Shown piece after piece: positions 24,238 through 34,000 of a stretch of DNA of 36,805 bases (position 1 is the first letter of the stretch; every line of letters starts with the position of its first letter). Position numbers and translations under genes: made by a program. The DNA is from Saprospiraceae bacterium. GTDB lineage: Bacteria > Bacteroidota > Bacteroidia > Chitinophagales > Saprospiraceae. The stretch lies in assembly GCA_020628085.1 (NCBI GenBank), contig JAHDFQ010000027.1, positions 1 through 36,805 on the forward strand, read 5' to 3'. The notes under the pieces are model-generated. The model worked only from the letters and a program-made list of their open reading frames with translations, was not told the origin of the DNA and did no database searches.

Positions 24238-24657
24238 ATGTCAGGTAATAAAACATTTACAATGATAAAGCCAGGTGCGGTTCGTAACGGACACATCGGA
24301 GCAATTTTAGCGCAAATTAATGCTGCTGGATTTCGAATCGTAGCACTTAAATACACTAAATTATCAAAGGAAAAAGCTGGAGAATTTTATGCTGTTCACA
24401 AAGAGCGTCCTTTCTATGGTGAATTGTGTGATTTTATGTCTTCTGGGCCTATCGTTGCAGCTATCTTAGAAAAAGATAATGCTGTTGAAGATTTCAGAAC
24501 ATTGATTGGTGCAACAAATCCTGCTGATGCAGCAGAAGGAACGATTCGTGCTAAATATGCGACTAGCATCGGAGAAAATGCCGTTCACGGTTCTGATTCT
24601 GACTTGAATGCCTCTATTGAAGGTAATTTTCACTTTGCCGGTACAGAAATGTTTTAA
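24238..24657 (+). CDS. ndk: Nucleoside diphosphate kinase
   Basis: A 139-residue NDP kinase, which transfers the gamma phosphate of ATP to other nucleoside diphosphates. [10 protein letters not shown] (Lys11) and the active-site His117 in ENAVHGSDS are exact family motifs, as are [10 protein letters not shown] and RAKYATSIG. The length is normal. It is monocistronic, with a clear promoter upstream and a strong hairpin with a T-run downstream. Confidence 0.96.
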   Translation: MSGNKTFTMIKPGAVRNGHIGAILAQINAAGFRIVALKYTKLSKEKAGEFYAVHKERPFYGELCDFMSSGPIVAAILEKDNAVEDFRTLIGATNPADAAEGTIRAKYATSIGENAVHGSDSDLNASIEGNFHFAGTEMF

Positions 24658-24696
24658 GTATTTCTTACGCTAAACAATGGATAGCAATATCCGTTT

Positions 24697-24737
24697 AAAA
24701 CCTAGTTCTGAACTTGATTCGGAACTAGGTTTTTTTA
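24697..24737 (+). terminator. Intrinsic terminator of ndk
   Basis: CCTAGTTCTGAA (24701-24712) pairs with TTCGGAACTAGG (24718-24729), with one wobble and a 5-nt loop, followed by a run of T's. It lies 43 bp after the ndk stop. Confidence 0.85.
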
Positions 24738-24783
24738 TTTTTAGTCTACAAATATAAATCTCCTATCAAAAAATAGATTTACT

Positions 24784-24923
24784 TAAGTAGTTTGTCAGTA
24801 AAATTAGTACAAAACAAATCCATTAATCCGCCAAAAAATCACGCATAATTTTCTTAAAGTCAATTATTTGTTCTTTTTATGACGGCGGATTTTTTTGTAC
24901 AAGTAATTTTGACTGACTACTTA
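24784..24923. repeat. MITE-like 140-bp element with long terminal inverted repeats
   Basis: The ends are TAAGTAGT (24784-24791) and ACTACTTA (24916-24923). Pairing continues inward with gaps through GTCAG/CTGAC, AAAATTA/AATTTT, GTACAAAA/TTTTTGTAC and AATCC/GGATT, and a second block AATCCGCC (24825-24832) matches GGCGGATT (24884-24891). The interior is about 50 bp of AT-rich DNA with no frame. The layout fits a non-autonomous transposable element or a large cruciform. It lies immediately upstream of the pyc promoter candidate. Confidence 0.6.
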
Positions 24924-24954
24924 TTGAAATAATATCAAAATAATCTTACTTTTA
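24924..24954 (+). promoter_or_regulatory. Candidate promoter of pyc
   Basis: TACTTTTA (24947-24954) is one base off TAnnTTTG, and TTGA (24924-24927) stands at the -33 position with 19-bp spacing. It abuts the right end of the inverted-repeat element. Match quality is modest. Confidence 0.35.
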
Positions 24955-24998
24955 AAAATTCATTATCTGTTTCAAACTTTCTTTACAAAATCATCAAT

Positions 24999-27900
24999 AT
25001 GAAAGCTGTTTTAACCCCATTTAAGAAAATCATGGTCGCCAACCGAGGAGAAATTGCCATTCGAGTGTTTAGAGCTGCCTCGGAACTGCATTTGAAAACA
25101 GTTGCTATATATACATTTGAAGATCGCTATTCATTGCACCGTTATAAAGCCGACGAAGCCTACCAAGTGGGTGCAAATAATGATCCGTTAAAACCGTATT
25201 TGGATATTGAAGAAATTTTGCGGGTTGCCAAAGAAAATGAAGTTGAGGCCATTCATCCAGGGTATGGATTTCTGTCCGAAAACGTCAATTTTGCACGTCG
25301 CTGCCGAGAAGAAGGCATCATTTTTATAGGCCCACCTGCTGAAGTGATGGAAAGATTGGGCGATAAAATTGCAGCTAAGAAAATTGCCCGAAAGATTAAT
25401 GTTCCGATTATAGAAGATAGCCAAGTTGATATTGATACGGAAGAAATATTGATGCAAGAAGCGGCTAGAATTGGCTTACCAATTATGGTCAAGGCAGCAG
25501 CAGGTGGCGGTGGACGTGGAATGCGGGTGGTAAGAAAAGCAGAGGATTTAATTCCAGAATATCGAGAAGCAAAGGGTGAAGCATTAACTGCATTTGGAGA
25601 CGATACTATTTTTTTAGAAAAATTCATTGATAACCCTAAACACATCGAAGTCCAAATATTGGGTGATAAACACGGAAACCTTGTCCATTTATTTGAACGA
25701 GATTGTTCCGTACAACGACGTTTTCAAAAAGTGGTTGAAGTCGCTCCTTCTTTAACTTTGAGCCAAAAAACAAAAGATCAACTGTATCAACATGCCCTGA
25801 ATATTACTAGAGAAGTTGATTACACCCATGCAGGAACAGTTGAATTTTTGGTGGATACCGAAGAAAATATATATTTTATTGAGGTGAATCCTAGAATTCA
25901 AGTTGAACATACGATAACAGAGGAAATTACCAGTATCGACATCGTTCGTTCTCAAATTTTGATTGCTATGGGTTATCAATTATCTGACCCTATTATAAAT
26001 ATCAAAGCGCAAGAACACATTACTTTTTCTGGCTTTGCGATTCAATGTCGAGTGACAACCGAAAATCCTGCCGAAGATTTTAAACCCGATTATGGAACTC
26101 TGATTGCGTATCGTTCTGCCAATGGATTCGGTATTCGTTTGGATGCAGGTTCTGCCTATGCAGGTGCGGTCATTTCTCCATTTTTTGATAGTATGCTTGT
26201 CAAAGTCACAGCTTCTGGTCGAACAATGAGCGAAACTGCTGATCGTTTGCACCGAACTTTACGAGAATTTAGAGTGCGTGGATTGCATACCAATATCGGC
26301 TTCCTACTTAATGTATTGACCAACGAAACCTTTAAATCAGGAACAGCAACTGTCAATTTTATTGGTGAACATGCTGATTTATTGATGCCTCCGAATTGGA
26401 AAGATCGAGGTACCAAAATGTTGAAATATTTGGCAGAAGTTAATATCAATGGAAATAAAGATGTCAAATTTATTGATCCGAATCGAACATTCAGAGAAGC
26501 AATTGTACCTGATTTCGATAAAAACAATGCCTATCCAAAAGGAACAAAAGACAAACTGCGTTCATTGGGACGGGATAAATTCCTAAAATGGATCAAAAAG
26601 GAAAAACCGATTTTATACACCGATACTACTTTTAGAGATGCACATCAATCACTTTTAGCAACTCGAATGCGAAGTTATGACATGCTCAAAGTGGCGGAGA
26701 GTTATGCTAAAAACCATGCAGATAGTGTTTTTTCATTAGAAGTTTGGGGCGGAGCGACCTTTGATGTTTCACTTCGATTTTTGAAAGAATGCCCTTGGGA
26801 TCGACTCGATCAGTTGCGAAAAGCAATGCCCAATATTTTATTTCAAATGCTTTTCCGTGCCTCCAATGCAGTTGGCTATGCCGCTTATCCCGATAATTTG
26901 ATTGAGAAATTTATTGAAGAAGCATGGAATGACGGTAATGGAATTGATATTTTTAGAATATTTGATTCGCTGAATTGGGTAGAAGCCATGAAAACCAGTA
27001 TTCGTACGGTTCGAGAACGCACCGATGGTATTGCGGAGGCTTGTATCTGTTACACAGGCGATATTTCTGATCCATCCAAAACCAAATATACTCTTCAATA
27101 TTATTTGGATTTAGCCAAGCGTTTGGAAGACGAAGGAGCGCATATTTTAGCGATTAAAGATATGGCGGGTTTGCTGAAACCTTATGCGGCAGAAGAATTG
27201 ATAAAAGCTCTAAATAAATCAATCGACCTTCCAATTCACTTGCATACACACGATACATCTTCCATACAATCAGCGACTTACCTCAAGTCAATTGAAGCAA
27301 ATGTCGATATTATTGATGTGGCAATTAGTTCTCTTTCAGGATTGACGGCACAACCGAATTTCAATTCTTTAGTTGGGGTAATGCAAGGTCAAAAACGAGA
27401 ACGAAAAATCGATCTAGCATCGTTGAATAAATTTTCTAATTATTGGGAAACCGTCCGTACCTATTATTATCCATTTGAAACGGAATTAAGGGCAGGTTCT
27501 GCTGATGTATATTTACATGAAATTCCTGGTGGGCAATACTCTAATTTACGTCCGCAAGCACGAGGTTTAGGTTTAGAAGATCAGTTTGAAACCATTAAAA
27601 CCAATTATAAAATAGCCAATAATTTGTTTGGTGATTTGATTAAAGTAACGCCCTCATCCAAAGTAGTTGGTGATATGGCGATGTTTATGACCTCTAATAA
27701 TTTGACCGAAAAGGATATTCTCGAAAAAGGACATACCTTGTCATTTCCCGATAGCGTTAAAGCTTTAATGCGTGGAGATTTAGGCCAGATGGATGGCGGT
27801 TTTCCAAAAGACATTCAAAAAATTGTTCTAAAAGACGAGCAACCGTACACCAATCGACCAAATGCTCACCTCGCTCCTATTGATTTTGAAAATGAATTTG

Positions 27901-28457
27901 AGACGTTCAAACAAGAATTTGATGAACGATTGAGTTTCAGAGATTTCCTTTCTTACAAATTGTATCCAAAAGTTTTCGCTGATTATTTTGAGCATTTTAA
28001 AAAATATGGTTTTGTAAAATTGCTGCCTTCTCTACAGTTCTTTTATGGTTTACAACCCAATGAAGAAATCATTGTCGAACTGGATAAAGGGAAAAATATT
28101 TTAATCAAATACCTCAACAAGACGGAACCCAACGAAAAAGGATTTCGCATTGCATTTTTCAAACTAAATGGTCAATCCCGTGCAATTGAAGTTCGAGATC
28201 GTTCTTTTTTAAGTGAAGTTGCTGAAAACACCAAAGTGTCTAAGGATTCAGAAGTTGGTGCGCCTTTACAAGGAAGTTTATCTAAAATTTTAGTCAAAGA
28301 AGGGGATTCGGTTGAGGTGAATACACCTTTGTTTATCATCGAAGCCATGAAAATGGAAAGTACGGTTACTTCAAATTTGAAAGGTACCGTTCAAAAAATT
28401 TATTTAAAAGAACGAACGTTGGTCGAACAAAATGATTTAGTTTTAGAAATTCTTTGA
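24999..28457 (+). CDS. pyc: Pyruvate carboxylase
   Basis: A single-chain biotin enzyme of 1152 residues that carboxylates pyruvate to oxaloacetate, an anaplerotic step. The biotin carboxylase part (about 8-460) starts with KIMVANRGEIAIRVFRAA and has the ATP-grasp loop AAAGGGGRGMR, plus FIEVNPRIQVEHT. The carboxyltransferase part (about 540-820) starts with LYTDTTFRDAHQSLLATRMR. The C-terminal biotinyl domain holds the acceptor lysine Lys1118 in EAMKMES, 35th from the end, as usual. All parts are intact. It is followed after 48 bp, including a perfect palindrome, by mazG. Confidence 0.95.
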   Translation: MKAVLTPFKKIMVANRGEIAIRVFRAASELHLKTVAIYTFEDRYSLHRYKADEAYQVGANNDPLKPYLDIEEILRVAKENEVEAIHPGYGFLSENVNFARRCREEGIIFIGPPAEVMERLGDKIAAKKIARKINVPIIEDSQVDIDTEEILMQEAARIGLPIMVKAAAGGGGRGMRVVRKAEDLIPEYREAKGEALTAFGDDTIFLEKFIDNPKHIEVQILGDKHGNLVHLFERDCSVQRRFQKVVEVAPSLTLSQKTKDQLYQHALNITREVDYTHAGTVEFLVDTEENIYFIEVNPRIQVEHTITEEITSIDIVRSQILIAMGYQLSDPIINIKAQEHITFSGFAIQCRVTTENPAEDFKPDYGTLIAYRSANGFGIRLDAGSAYAGAVISPFFDSMLVKVTASGRTMSETADRLHRTLREFRVRGLHTNIGFLLNVLTNETFKSGTATVNFIGEHADLLMPPNWKDRGTKMLKYLAEVNINGNKDVKFIDPNRTFREAIVPDFDKNNAYPKGTKDKLRSLGRDKFLKWIKKEKPILYTDTTFRDAHQSLLATRMRSYDMLKVAESYAKNHADSVFSLEVWGGATFDVSLRFLKECPWDRLDQLRKAMPNILFQMLFRASNAVGYAAYPDNLIEKFIEEAWNDGNGIDIFRIFDSLNWVEAMKTSIRTVRERTDGIAEACICYTGDISDPSKTKYTLQYYLDLAKRLEDEGAHILAIKDMAGLLKPYAAEELIKALNKSIDLPIHLHTHDTSSIQSATYLKSIEANVDIIDVAISSLSGLTAQPNFNSLVGVMQGQKRERKIDLASLNKFSNYWETVRTYYYPFETELRAGSADVYLHEIPGGQYSNLRPQARGLGLEDQFETIKTNYKIANNLFGDLIKVTPSSKVVGDMAMFMTSNNLTEKDILEKGHTLSFPDSVKALMRGDLGQMDGGFPKDIQKIVLKDEQPYTNRPNAHLAPIDFENEFETFKQEFDERLSFRDFLSYKLYPKVFADYFEHFKKYGFVKLLPSLQFFYGLQPNEEIIVELDKGKNILIKYLNKTEPNEKGFRIAFFKLNGQSRAIEVRDRSFLSEVAENTKVSKDSEVGAPLQGSLSKILVKEGDSVEVNTPLFIIEAMKMESTVTSNLKGTVQKIYLKERTLVEQNDLVLEIL

Positions 28458-28458
28458 T

Positions 28459-28490
28459 AGTAAAGAGTTGACTCGAGTCAACTCTTTACT
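28459..28490. other. Perfect 32-bp palindrome between pyc and mazG
   Basis: AGTAAAGAGTTGACTC (28459-28474) is followed directly by its exact reverse complement. It begins 1 bp after the pyc stop and ends 15 bp before the mazG ATG. No T-run follows, so it is not a standard terminator. It could be a hairpin that trims or protects mRNA ends, or a binding site for a dimeric protein. Confidence 0.7.
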
Positions 28491-28505
28491 CCACAATAAT
28501 TAAAC

Positions 28506-29267
28506 ATGAAAGAAAAGTTAAAAGCATTTGAACGGCTGCTAATTATCATGGATGAACTACGGGAACAATGTCCTTGGGATCGTAAGCAGACCTTTCAGTC
28601 GCTCCGAAATTTGACCATTGAGGAAACCTACGAATTAGCGGATGCGATTTTAAATGAAGACATGAACGAGATCAAAGAAGAATTGGGTGATATTATGCTG
28701 CACTTGGTCTTTTATGCTAAAATAGCAGACGAAAAAGGAGCGTTCGATATTGCAGATTCTTTGAATGCTGTTTGTGACAAACTCATTAAACGTCATCCAC
28801 ATATTTATGGTGATTTGGATGTTAAAGACGAGGAAGAAGTCAAAAAAAATTGGGAGCAATTGAAGCTGAAAGAAGGCAAAAAGTCGGTACTTTCTGGTGT
28901 GCCAAACTCGCTTCCTGCGATGGTCAAAGCCTATCGAATGCAAGATAAAACGGCACAAGTTGGTTTTGAATGGGACAATGCGGAACAAGTTTGGGAGAAA
29001 GTCGAAGAAGAAATGGCAGAATTTAAGGAAACACTTTCTAATAACGAAAGTCAAGAACGCAAAGAAGAAGAATTTGGTGATGTATTGTTTTCCTTGATTA
29101 ACTATGCTCGTTTCAATAATATTGATCCTGAAACGGCACTTGAAAAAATCAACCGAAAATTTAAACAACGTTTTGAATACATTGAAGAAAAAGCAACGAA
29201 ACCACTGAATGACATGAACTTAGCAGAAATGGATCAGCTTTGGGATGAGGCTAAGGTTAAGTTATAG
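28506..29267 (+). CDS. mazG: Nucleoside triphosphate pyrophosphohydrolase MazG
   Basis: A 253-residue MazG, which hydrolyses nucleoside triphosphates to monophosphates and pyrophosphate, a house-cleaning role. It is a two-domain MazG. The first domain has the signature CPWDRKQTFQSL and the metal-binding EETYELADAI with EELGDIMLHLVFYAKIAD. The second has EEEMAEFKE with EEFGDVLFSLINYARF. It follows pyc in the same direction and may be co-transcribed if the palindrome between them does not stop transcription. Confidence 0.93.
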   Translation: MKEKLKAFERLLIIMDELREQCPWDRKQTFQSLRNLTIEETYELADAILNEDMNEIKEELGDIMLHLVFYAKIADEKGAFDIADSLNAVCDKLIKRHPHIYGDLDVKDEEEVKKNWEQLKLKEGKKSVLSGVPNSLPAMVKAYRMQDKTAQVGFEWDNAEQVWEKVEEEMAEFKETLSNNESQERKEEEFGDVLFSLINYARFNNIDPETALEKINRKFKQRFEYIEEKATKPLNDMNLAEMDQLWDEAKVKL

Positions 29268-29388
29268 TTATCAATTTTACAACACATTAGAATTTTTGTT
29301 ATTTTAATCATAATGATCGCTTAACCTTAAATTTACTTTAAAGGTGCAATTTGCAGTTGTATTTATACAATCAAATGAACCCATTTTT

Positions 29389-30222
29389 ATGTTAAAACGA
29401 TCCGTTGAAATTGCAGTGCTTTCAGACTTGCACTTAGGTTCTTATGCTTGCCACGCTAAGGAACTTTTAAACTATATTTCTTCTATCCAACCAGAAATTT
29501 TAATCTTAAATGGTGACGTATTTGATCGAAAATTCAAGAGTTTTGAGAAACTACCTGATTTGCATAAATCTATTTTCCAAAACATTGTAGCACTCTCTGA
29601 AACCGATACCAAAGTTTTCTACATCGTGGGCAATCACGATCAACATTTCCAACCCTACATTGATGAGTCGTATGGAAATATTAAAGTGCGAAAAAAACTA
29701 TCGTTTAATTATAAGCACAAAAAATATTGGTTTTTTCATGGTGATGTATTTGATACCAGTTTATCTATTTCTCCTTTTTTCAACCAATTAGGGACGAGAG
29801 GATATAACGCACTTATTGCACTAAATAAGTCAATCAATACCGTTCGTAAATGGGTAAATCTTGCTCCTATGTCGTTGGCGTCCAAAATCAAAAATACTCA
29901 AAAAGCAAAATATTACAGAACTGCTTTTGAAGAACAAGTGACCAAACTAGCATCTAAAAACGAATATGATTTTGTAGCTTGTGGACATACGCATATTCCT
30001 TGTGTGATGAGCAAAAATGGAGTTACGTATCTCAATTCTGGTGATTGGGTCGAAAATTTAACCGCACTTGAATTCAATTATAAAAAATGGTCGATTTATA
30101 GATACGATAATATTGATTTTGATTATCACAGCCCTAAACTTCAAGTTCCAACTAAAAAGCAAAAAAATAAAGCAACCTCTATTCCAGCATTTCAAACATT
30201 ATTCAAATTTAATTTCGACTGA
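29389..30222 (+). CDS. LpxH-like metallophosphoesterase (UDP-2,3-diacylglucosamine hydrolase family)
   Basis: A calcineurin-like phosphoesterase of 277 residues from the ATG at 29389. A GTG at 29344 is possible, but adds an atypical N-terminus. The metal-binding motifs are in order: LSDLHLG, NGDVFDRK, GNHDQH, FHGD and GHTHIP. The stretch HGDVFDTSLSISPFF followed by YNALIALNKSINTVRKW and LNSGDWVENLTALEF is the pattern of the LpxH family, which cleaves UDP-2,3-diacylglucosamine in lipid A synthesis. The sequence is about 30-40 residues longer than E. coli LpxH at the C-terminus, so the substrate should be regarded as likely rather than certain. Confidence 0.78.
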   Translation: MLKRSVEIAVLSDLHLGSYACHAKELLNYISSIQPEILILNGDVFDRKFKSFEKLPDLHKSIFQNIVALSETDTKVFYIVGNHDQHFQPYIDESYGNIKVRKKLSFNYKHKKYWFFHGDVFDTSLSISPFFNQLGTRGYNALIALNKSINTVRKWVNLAPMSLASKIKNTQKAKYYRTAFEEQVTKLASKNEYDFVACGHTHIPCVMSKNGVTYLNSGDWVENLTALEFNYKKWSIYRYDNIDFDYHSPKLQVPTKKQKNKATSIPAFQTLFKFNFD

Positions 30223-30259
30223 GGTTGGCTTCAAACTATTTCATGGGCTATGTTAAATG

Positions 30260-30289
30260 AGTTTAAATAAGCATGCTTCAATTTAAACT
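30260..30289. other. Nested inverted repeat upstream of the orphan regulator
   Basis: AGTTTAAAT (30260-30268) and ATTTAAACT (30281-30289) are exact reverse complements and flank a palindromic core AAGCATGCTT (30269-30278). It lies 38 bp after the phosphoesterase stop and 114 bp before the response-regulator ATG. It may be an AT-rich terminator or an operator; no T-run follows. Confidence 0.45.
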
Positions 30290-30402
30290 TATCATTAAAT
30301 TAAAATTAACTTTCACCACTACCTTATATAAAACAATTTTTGTTTCCTACATTAGCCCTCGATAAACTTCTGTATTGCTTATAAACATACGATCAACAAC
30401 TC

Positions 30403-31095
30403 ATGGATTTAATCAATAATGCAAAAATACTCTTAGTCGATGATGAGCCAGACATTTTAGAGTTTTTAACATACAATTTAAAAAAAGAAGGGTATCGTAT
30501 CGAAACGGCTAGTAATGGTCGAGAAGCCATTGAAAAAAATAAATCATTTGAACCCCATCTTATTTTATTAGATGTGATGATGCCCAACTTAGATGGAATT
30601 GAAACGTGTTATGAGATTCGACAACAAGAAGTTAATAAAGAGGTTCTAATAGCCATGTTGACTGCTAGGCACGAAGAATATTCTGAAATTGCTGGTTTAG
30701 AGGCTGGTGCGGATGACTACATTCATAAACCGATTCGTCCACGTCTTCTGATGAGTAGAATTCAAGCTATTTTAAAGCGTCACCACGCTATGGTTGCTCA
30801 TCAACAATCAACAGTTATTCATATAGATAACATAAAAATTGACCCTGAACGCATGGAAGTTCATGTCGGCGATCAATTGGTAAATCTGGCTAAAAAAGAA
30901 TTTGAGATTCTACAATTACTAGCCTCCAAACCTGGTCGTGTGTATGGACGTGACGAAATTTACATGAAAATTTGGGGTTCCAATGTAATAGTAGGAACTC
31001 GAACAATTGACGTCCACGTGAGCAAGTTACGTGAAAAAATTGGTGATTCTTTTATTAGAACCATCAAGGGAATTGGATATAAATTGGATATTTAG
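30403..31095 (+). CDS. Orphan PhoB/OmpR-family response regulator
   Basis: A 230-residue two-domain regulator with receiver (DDEPD at 13-17, phospho-acceptor Asp57 in LLDVMMP, Thr in MLTARH, Lys in DDYIHKPIRP) and a winged-helix C-terminus (KKEFEILQLLASKPGRVY, RTIDVHVSKLREKIG, TIKGIGYKLDI). No histidine kinase lies beside it in the window. It is strikingly similar to the regulator at 14925-15620, almost residue for residue in the DNA-binding end, so it is a paralogue that may respond to the same or another kinase. Its last 4 bases overlap the convergent surface-protein gene. Confidence 0.9.
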   Translation: MDLINNAKILLVDDEPDILEFLTYNLKKEGYRIETASNGREAIEKNKSFEPHLILLDVMMPNLDGIETCYEIRQQEVNKEVLIAMLTARHEEYSEIAGLEAGADDYIHKPIRPRLLMSRIQAILKRHHAMVAHQQSTVIHIDNIKIDPERMEVHVGDQLVNLAKKEFEILQLLASKPGRVYGRDEIYMKIWGSNVIVGTRTIDVHVSKLREKIGDSFIRTIKGIGYKLDI

Positions 31096-34000
31096 TATAA
31101 TACCGTTACGTCTCCCTTAAACAGTTCTTTTTTTCCGTCAATAAACTCAATTTCTGCCATATACACATATACACCTGGCTGCATTTTTTGGTTTCTAAAA
31201 TGACCATCCCAACCATGATTTAAATCGTTTGGTGAAAAATTATTTTGTGCAAACACATGGTTTCCCCAACGATCATAAACTTGAAATGTTGTCACCTGTT
31301 CAACATCTTGATTGGCATAAATTTGAAATAAATCATTGACACCATCACCATCAGGAGAAAAAGCATTTGGTATATAAACATTGCGATCTTTCTGAACTTG
31401 AATGGTTATAAAATCCGAATCTAAACATCCATTTTCGTCTTCAATATAAATTTCGTAGGTTGTTGTTTCGGTTGGTGTCACTTCAAAAACAGGAACTGTC
31501 GTCATTTCAATTTGTCCGTCACCACTCTCCCACTCAATCAGTTGAATATTACCTGTCGTTTGTGCTTCTAAAATGATACTTTCACCCAATTGAATCCGTT
31601 GATCTTCACCGAGTTCTACAGAAACTTCTGAAGGAGAAATTAATTGATACATCGTATCCCATTCACAACCAATGGCATCTTGAATCGTTAGCGAGTAAGT
31701 TCCTTCTGATAGATTATTAATGTTTGAATTAGTATTAAAATCCGTTTGCTCAAAGCTAAATAAATATGGTGCTGTTCCACCTATCACCTCTTCAATTTGA
31801 ATTATTCCATTGGCGTCTTCATGGCAAATTGGGTCGTTGATCTGTGCGATTGCACTGGTTGGACGTTCCGTATTTTCAATGACCAAAACACTTGTCTCGG
31901 AGGTACAACCATTTTCATTATTGGTCACTTGCAAACGGTATTCACCCGCCTCAGTAACTGCTGGATTCAAAGAAGTAGCTCCTGCTAAAATAGCATTTCC
32001 ATTCCATTCATATTCAAATTGATCTCCAGTAGAAGAATCAAATCCATCAATTTGTACAGATTCAGTCACACAATTTAATTCTTGATCGACGCGTGCTATC
32101 GCAGTTGGTGCTTCTACGTCAGCCTCTATCTGTATAGTTTGAATTTTGGTACAACCATTCACTTGATCGGTGATTTCTAATTCATATATACCAGTAGCAT
32201 TGGTTTCAAAAGCACCAGCTACGGCGTCTATGGCATCACCATTTTCGTTTTTCCACCGATACGAATAGGTATCTTGTCCTTCTACTTCTACTAAAGCCGT
32301 TTCGTTGATACAGTTGATTTCATTTGGGGTCAAAATAGTAGCAGTTGGAGATGTTTTATTTTCATTAATTTGGATAAAATTCGTTTGTGTACATCCATTT
32401 TCTACATTCGTTACCACCAGATCATACGTTCCAATAGTTGAAATTTCAATACTATTCTCAGTAGAAAGTGAGATTCCATTTTCATTTTTCCATTCAAAAT
32501 TATTAGTATCGTTATCCGTTCCTCCAACCAAGGTTAATTCAGGATGACTACAGGTCAAAACATTTGTTTCAGCGTTGATTTCAGCGGTTGGTTGTTGAGT
32601 ATTTTCTTCAATAACAATTTCATCCGTATTGCTGCAACCATTATCTAAATTGGTAATATTCAATGTATAAATACCAGAAATAGAAGTTTCTAACCCCTCA
32701 GAATTGGATTGAATCTCATTATTTTCGTTTTTCCATTCAAAAGCAATATTATTCGTAGAAGAACTTGAACCTGTCACCAAAACTTGCGGATTGGAGCAGG
32801 TAATTACCTCCGCTGAACCAATAATAACTTCTGGAAGTTCTTTATTTTCTTCAATTTGAATCGTTTTTTCTTCAACACATTTATTTGATTCATTAGTCAC
32901 TTTTAAGCTAAACGCTCCCGATTGTTCTACTTCAATATTTTGAGTTACCCCAATGATTTCATTTGCCGTATTCGTCCATTCATAGCTATACAATTGCTCC
33001 ATTTGTTCAAGAACAGTTTCTAATACAACTGGTGTTTCATAACAATTCAGTTCGTTCAGTTGTGTAATAGAAAAAGCTGGTTGTTCTATATTTTCAGTAA
33101 TGGTAACTTGATCTGAACTCGTACATCCATTGTCTGTATTGGTCGTAATTAATTGATAAACATCAGGTTCGTTAACAGATAAAGCAGCTGAATTACCAAC
33201 TACTTCGCCTTCATTATTAATCCATTGATGTGAAATATTGACAGCATTAAATGTTGTTGAACCTAAGGTCACTTCGTTGATATCACAAGTCAATATTTGG
33301 TCTTCGCCAGCTTTGGATTCTGGTGGATTAGTGTTTTCTTCAATATCGAAAAAAGCAACATCCGTACATCCATTTTCAACGTCTGTTACAATTAATTGAT
33401 ATGAACCGCTATTGTCAATTTCAATAGTCGCACTTTCAGATAAAGTAGTTTCATCCATATCTTTCCATTGATAAAGAATAGATGTTCCTTGTGTAGAATT
33501 TGCTACATCAAGCGATACCGTCTGATTGATACAAGTCAAGGTTGCTTGTAGCGTAGTATCCGCATAAGGTGCAATTTTGTTTTGTAAAACGGTATATAGT
33601 TCTGTGGAACTACAACCATTTTCTGTATTCGTTACTTCTAGAAAATAATCACCCGACTCTTCGGTAGTAAATGTTTGATTCGAGGATACGGGTATATTAT
33701 CTGTGTTTGACCATTGAATAGATAATGATTCGTTTGGAAGATCGGAATCAAAACTTAATTCAGATGTTGTATTGGAACAGGTTAATGTCGCAGGTGTGTT
33801 TGGTTCTAAAGTAGGTGCATGTTTGTTTTCTACAATTTCTATAGATTTTGAAGTTGTACAACCGTTAGAACGATCTGTAACGTTGATTTGATAAACGCCT
33901 TGTTCCGTAATCTCTGGGGTTTCATTTGAAGCGATGATATCGCCGTTTGTATTTTTCCAATCAAATTCCGTAGTTCCATTTATTGAAGTTGCTTGTTGTG

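Noticed and set aside
24784-24923. Intact insertion sequence
   Set aside because: There is no transposase frame between the inverted repeats; only a non-autonomous element is possible.
25253-25645. 130-codon frame on the minus strand
   Set aside because: It is antisense to the biotin carboxylase domain of pyc and shows no family features of its own.
28650-29168. 172-codon frame on the minus strand
   Set aside because: It lies wholly antisense to mazG, whose two metal-binding domains are clear; the translated product is a Phe/Ile-rich shadow.
31015-31020. CACGTG as a possible parS core
   Set aside because: Only the six central bases match, the flanks do not fit the parS palindrome, and it lies inside the response-regulator coding sequence.
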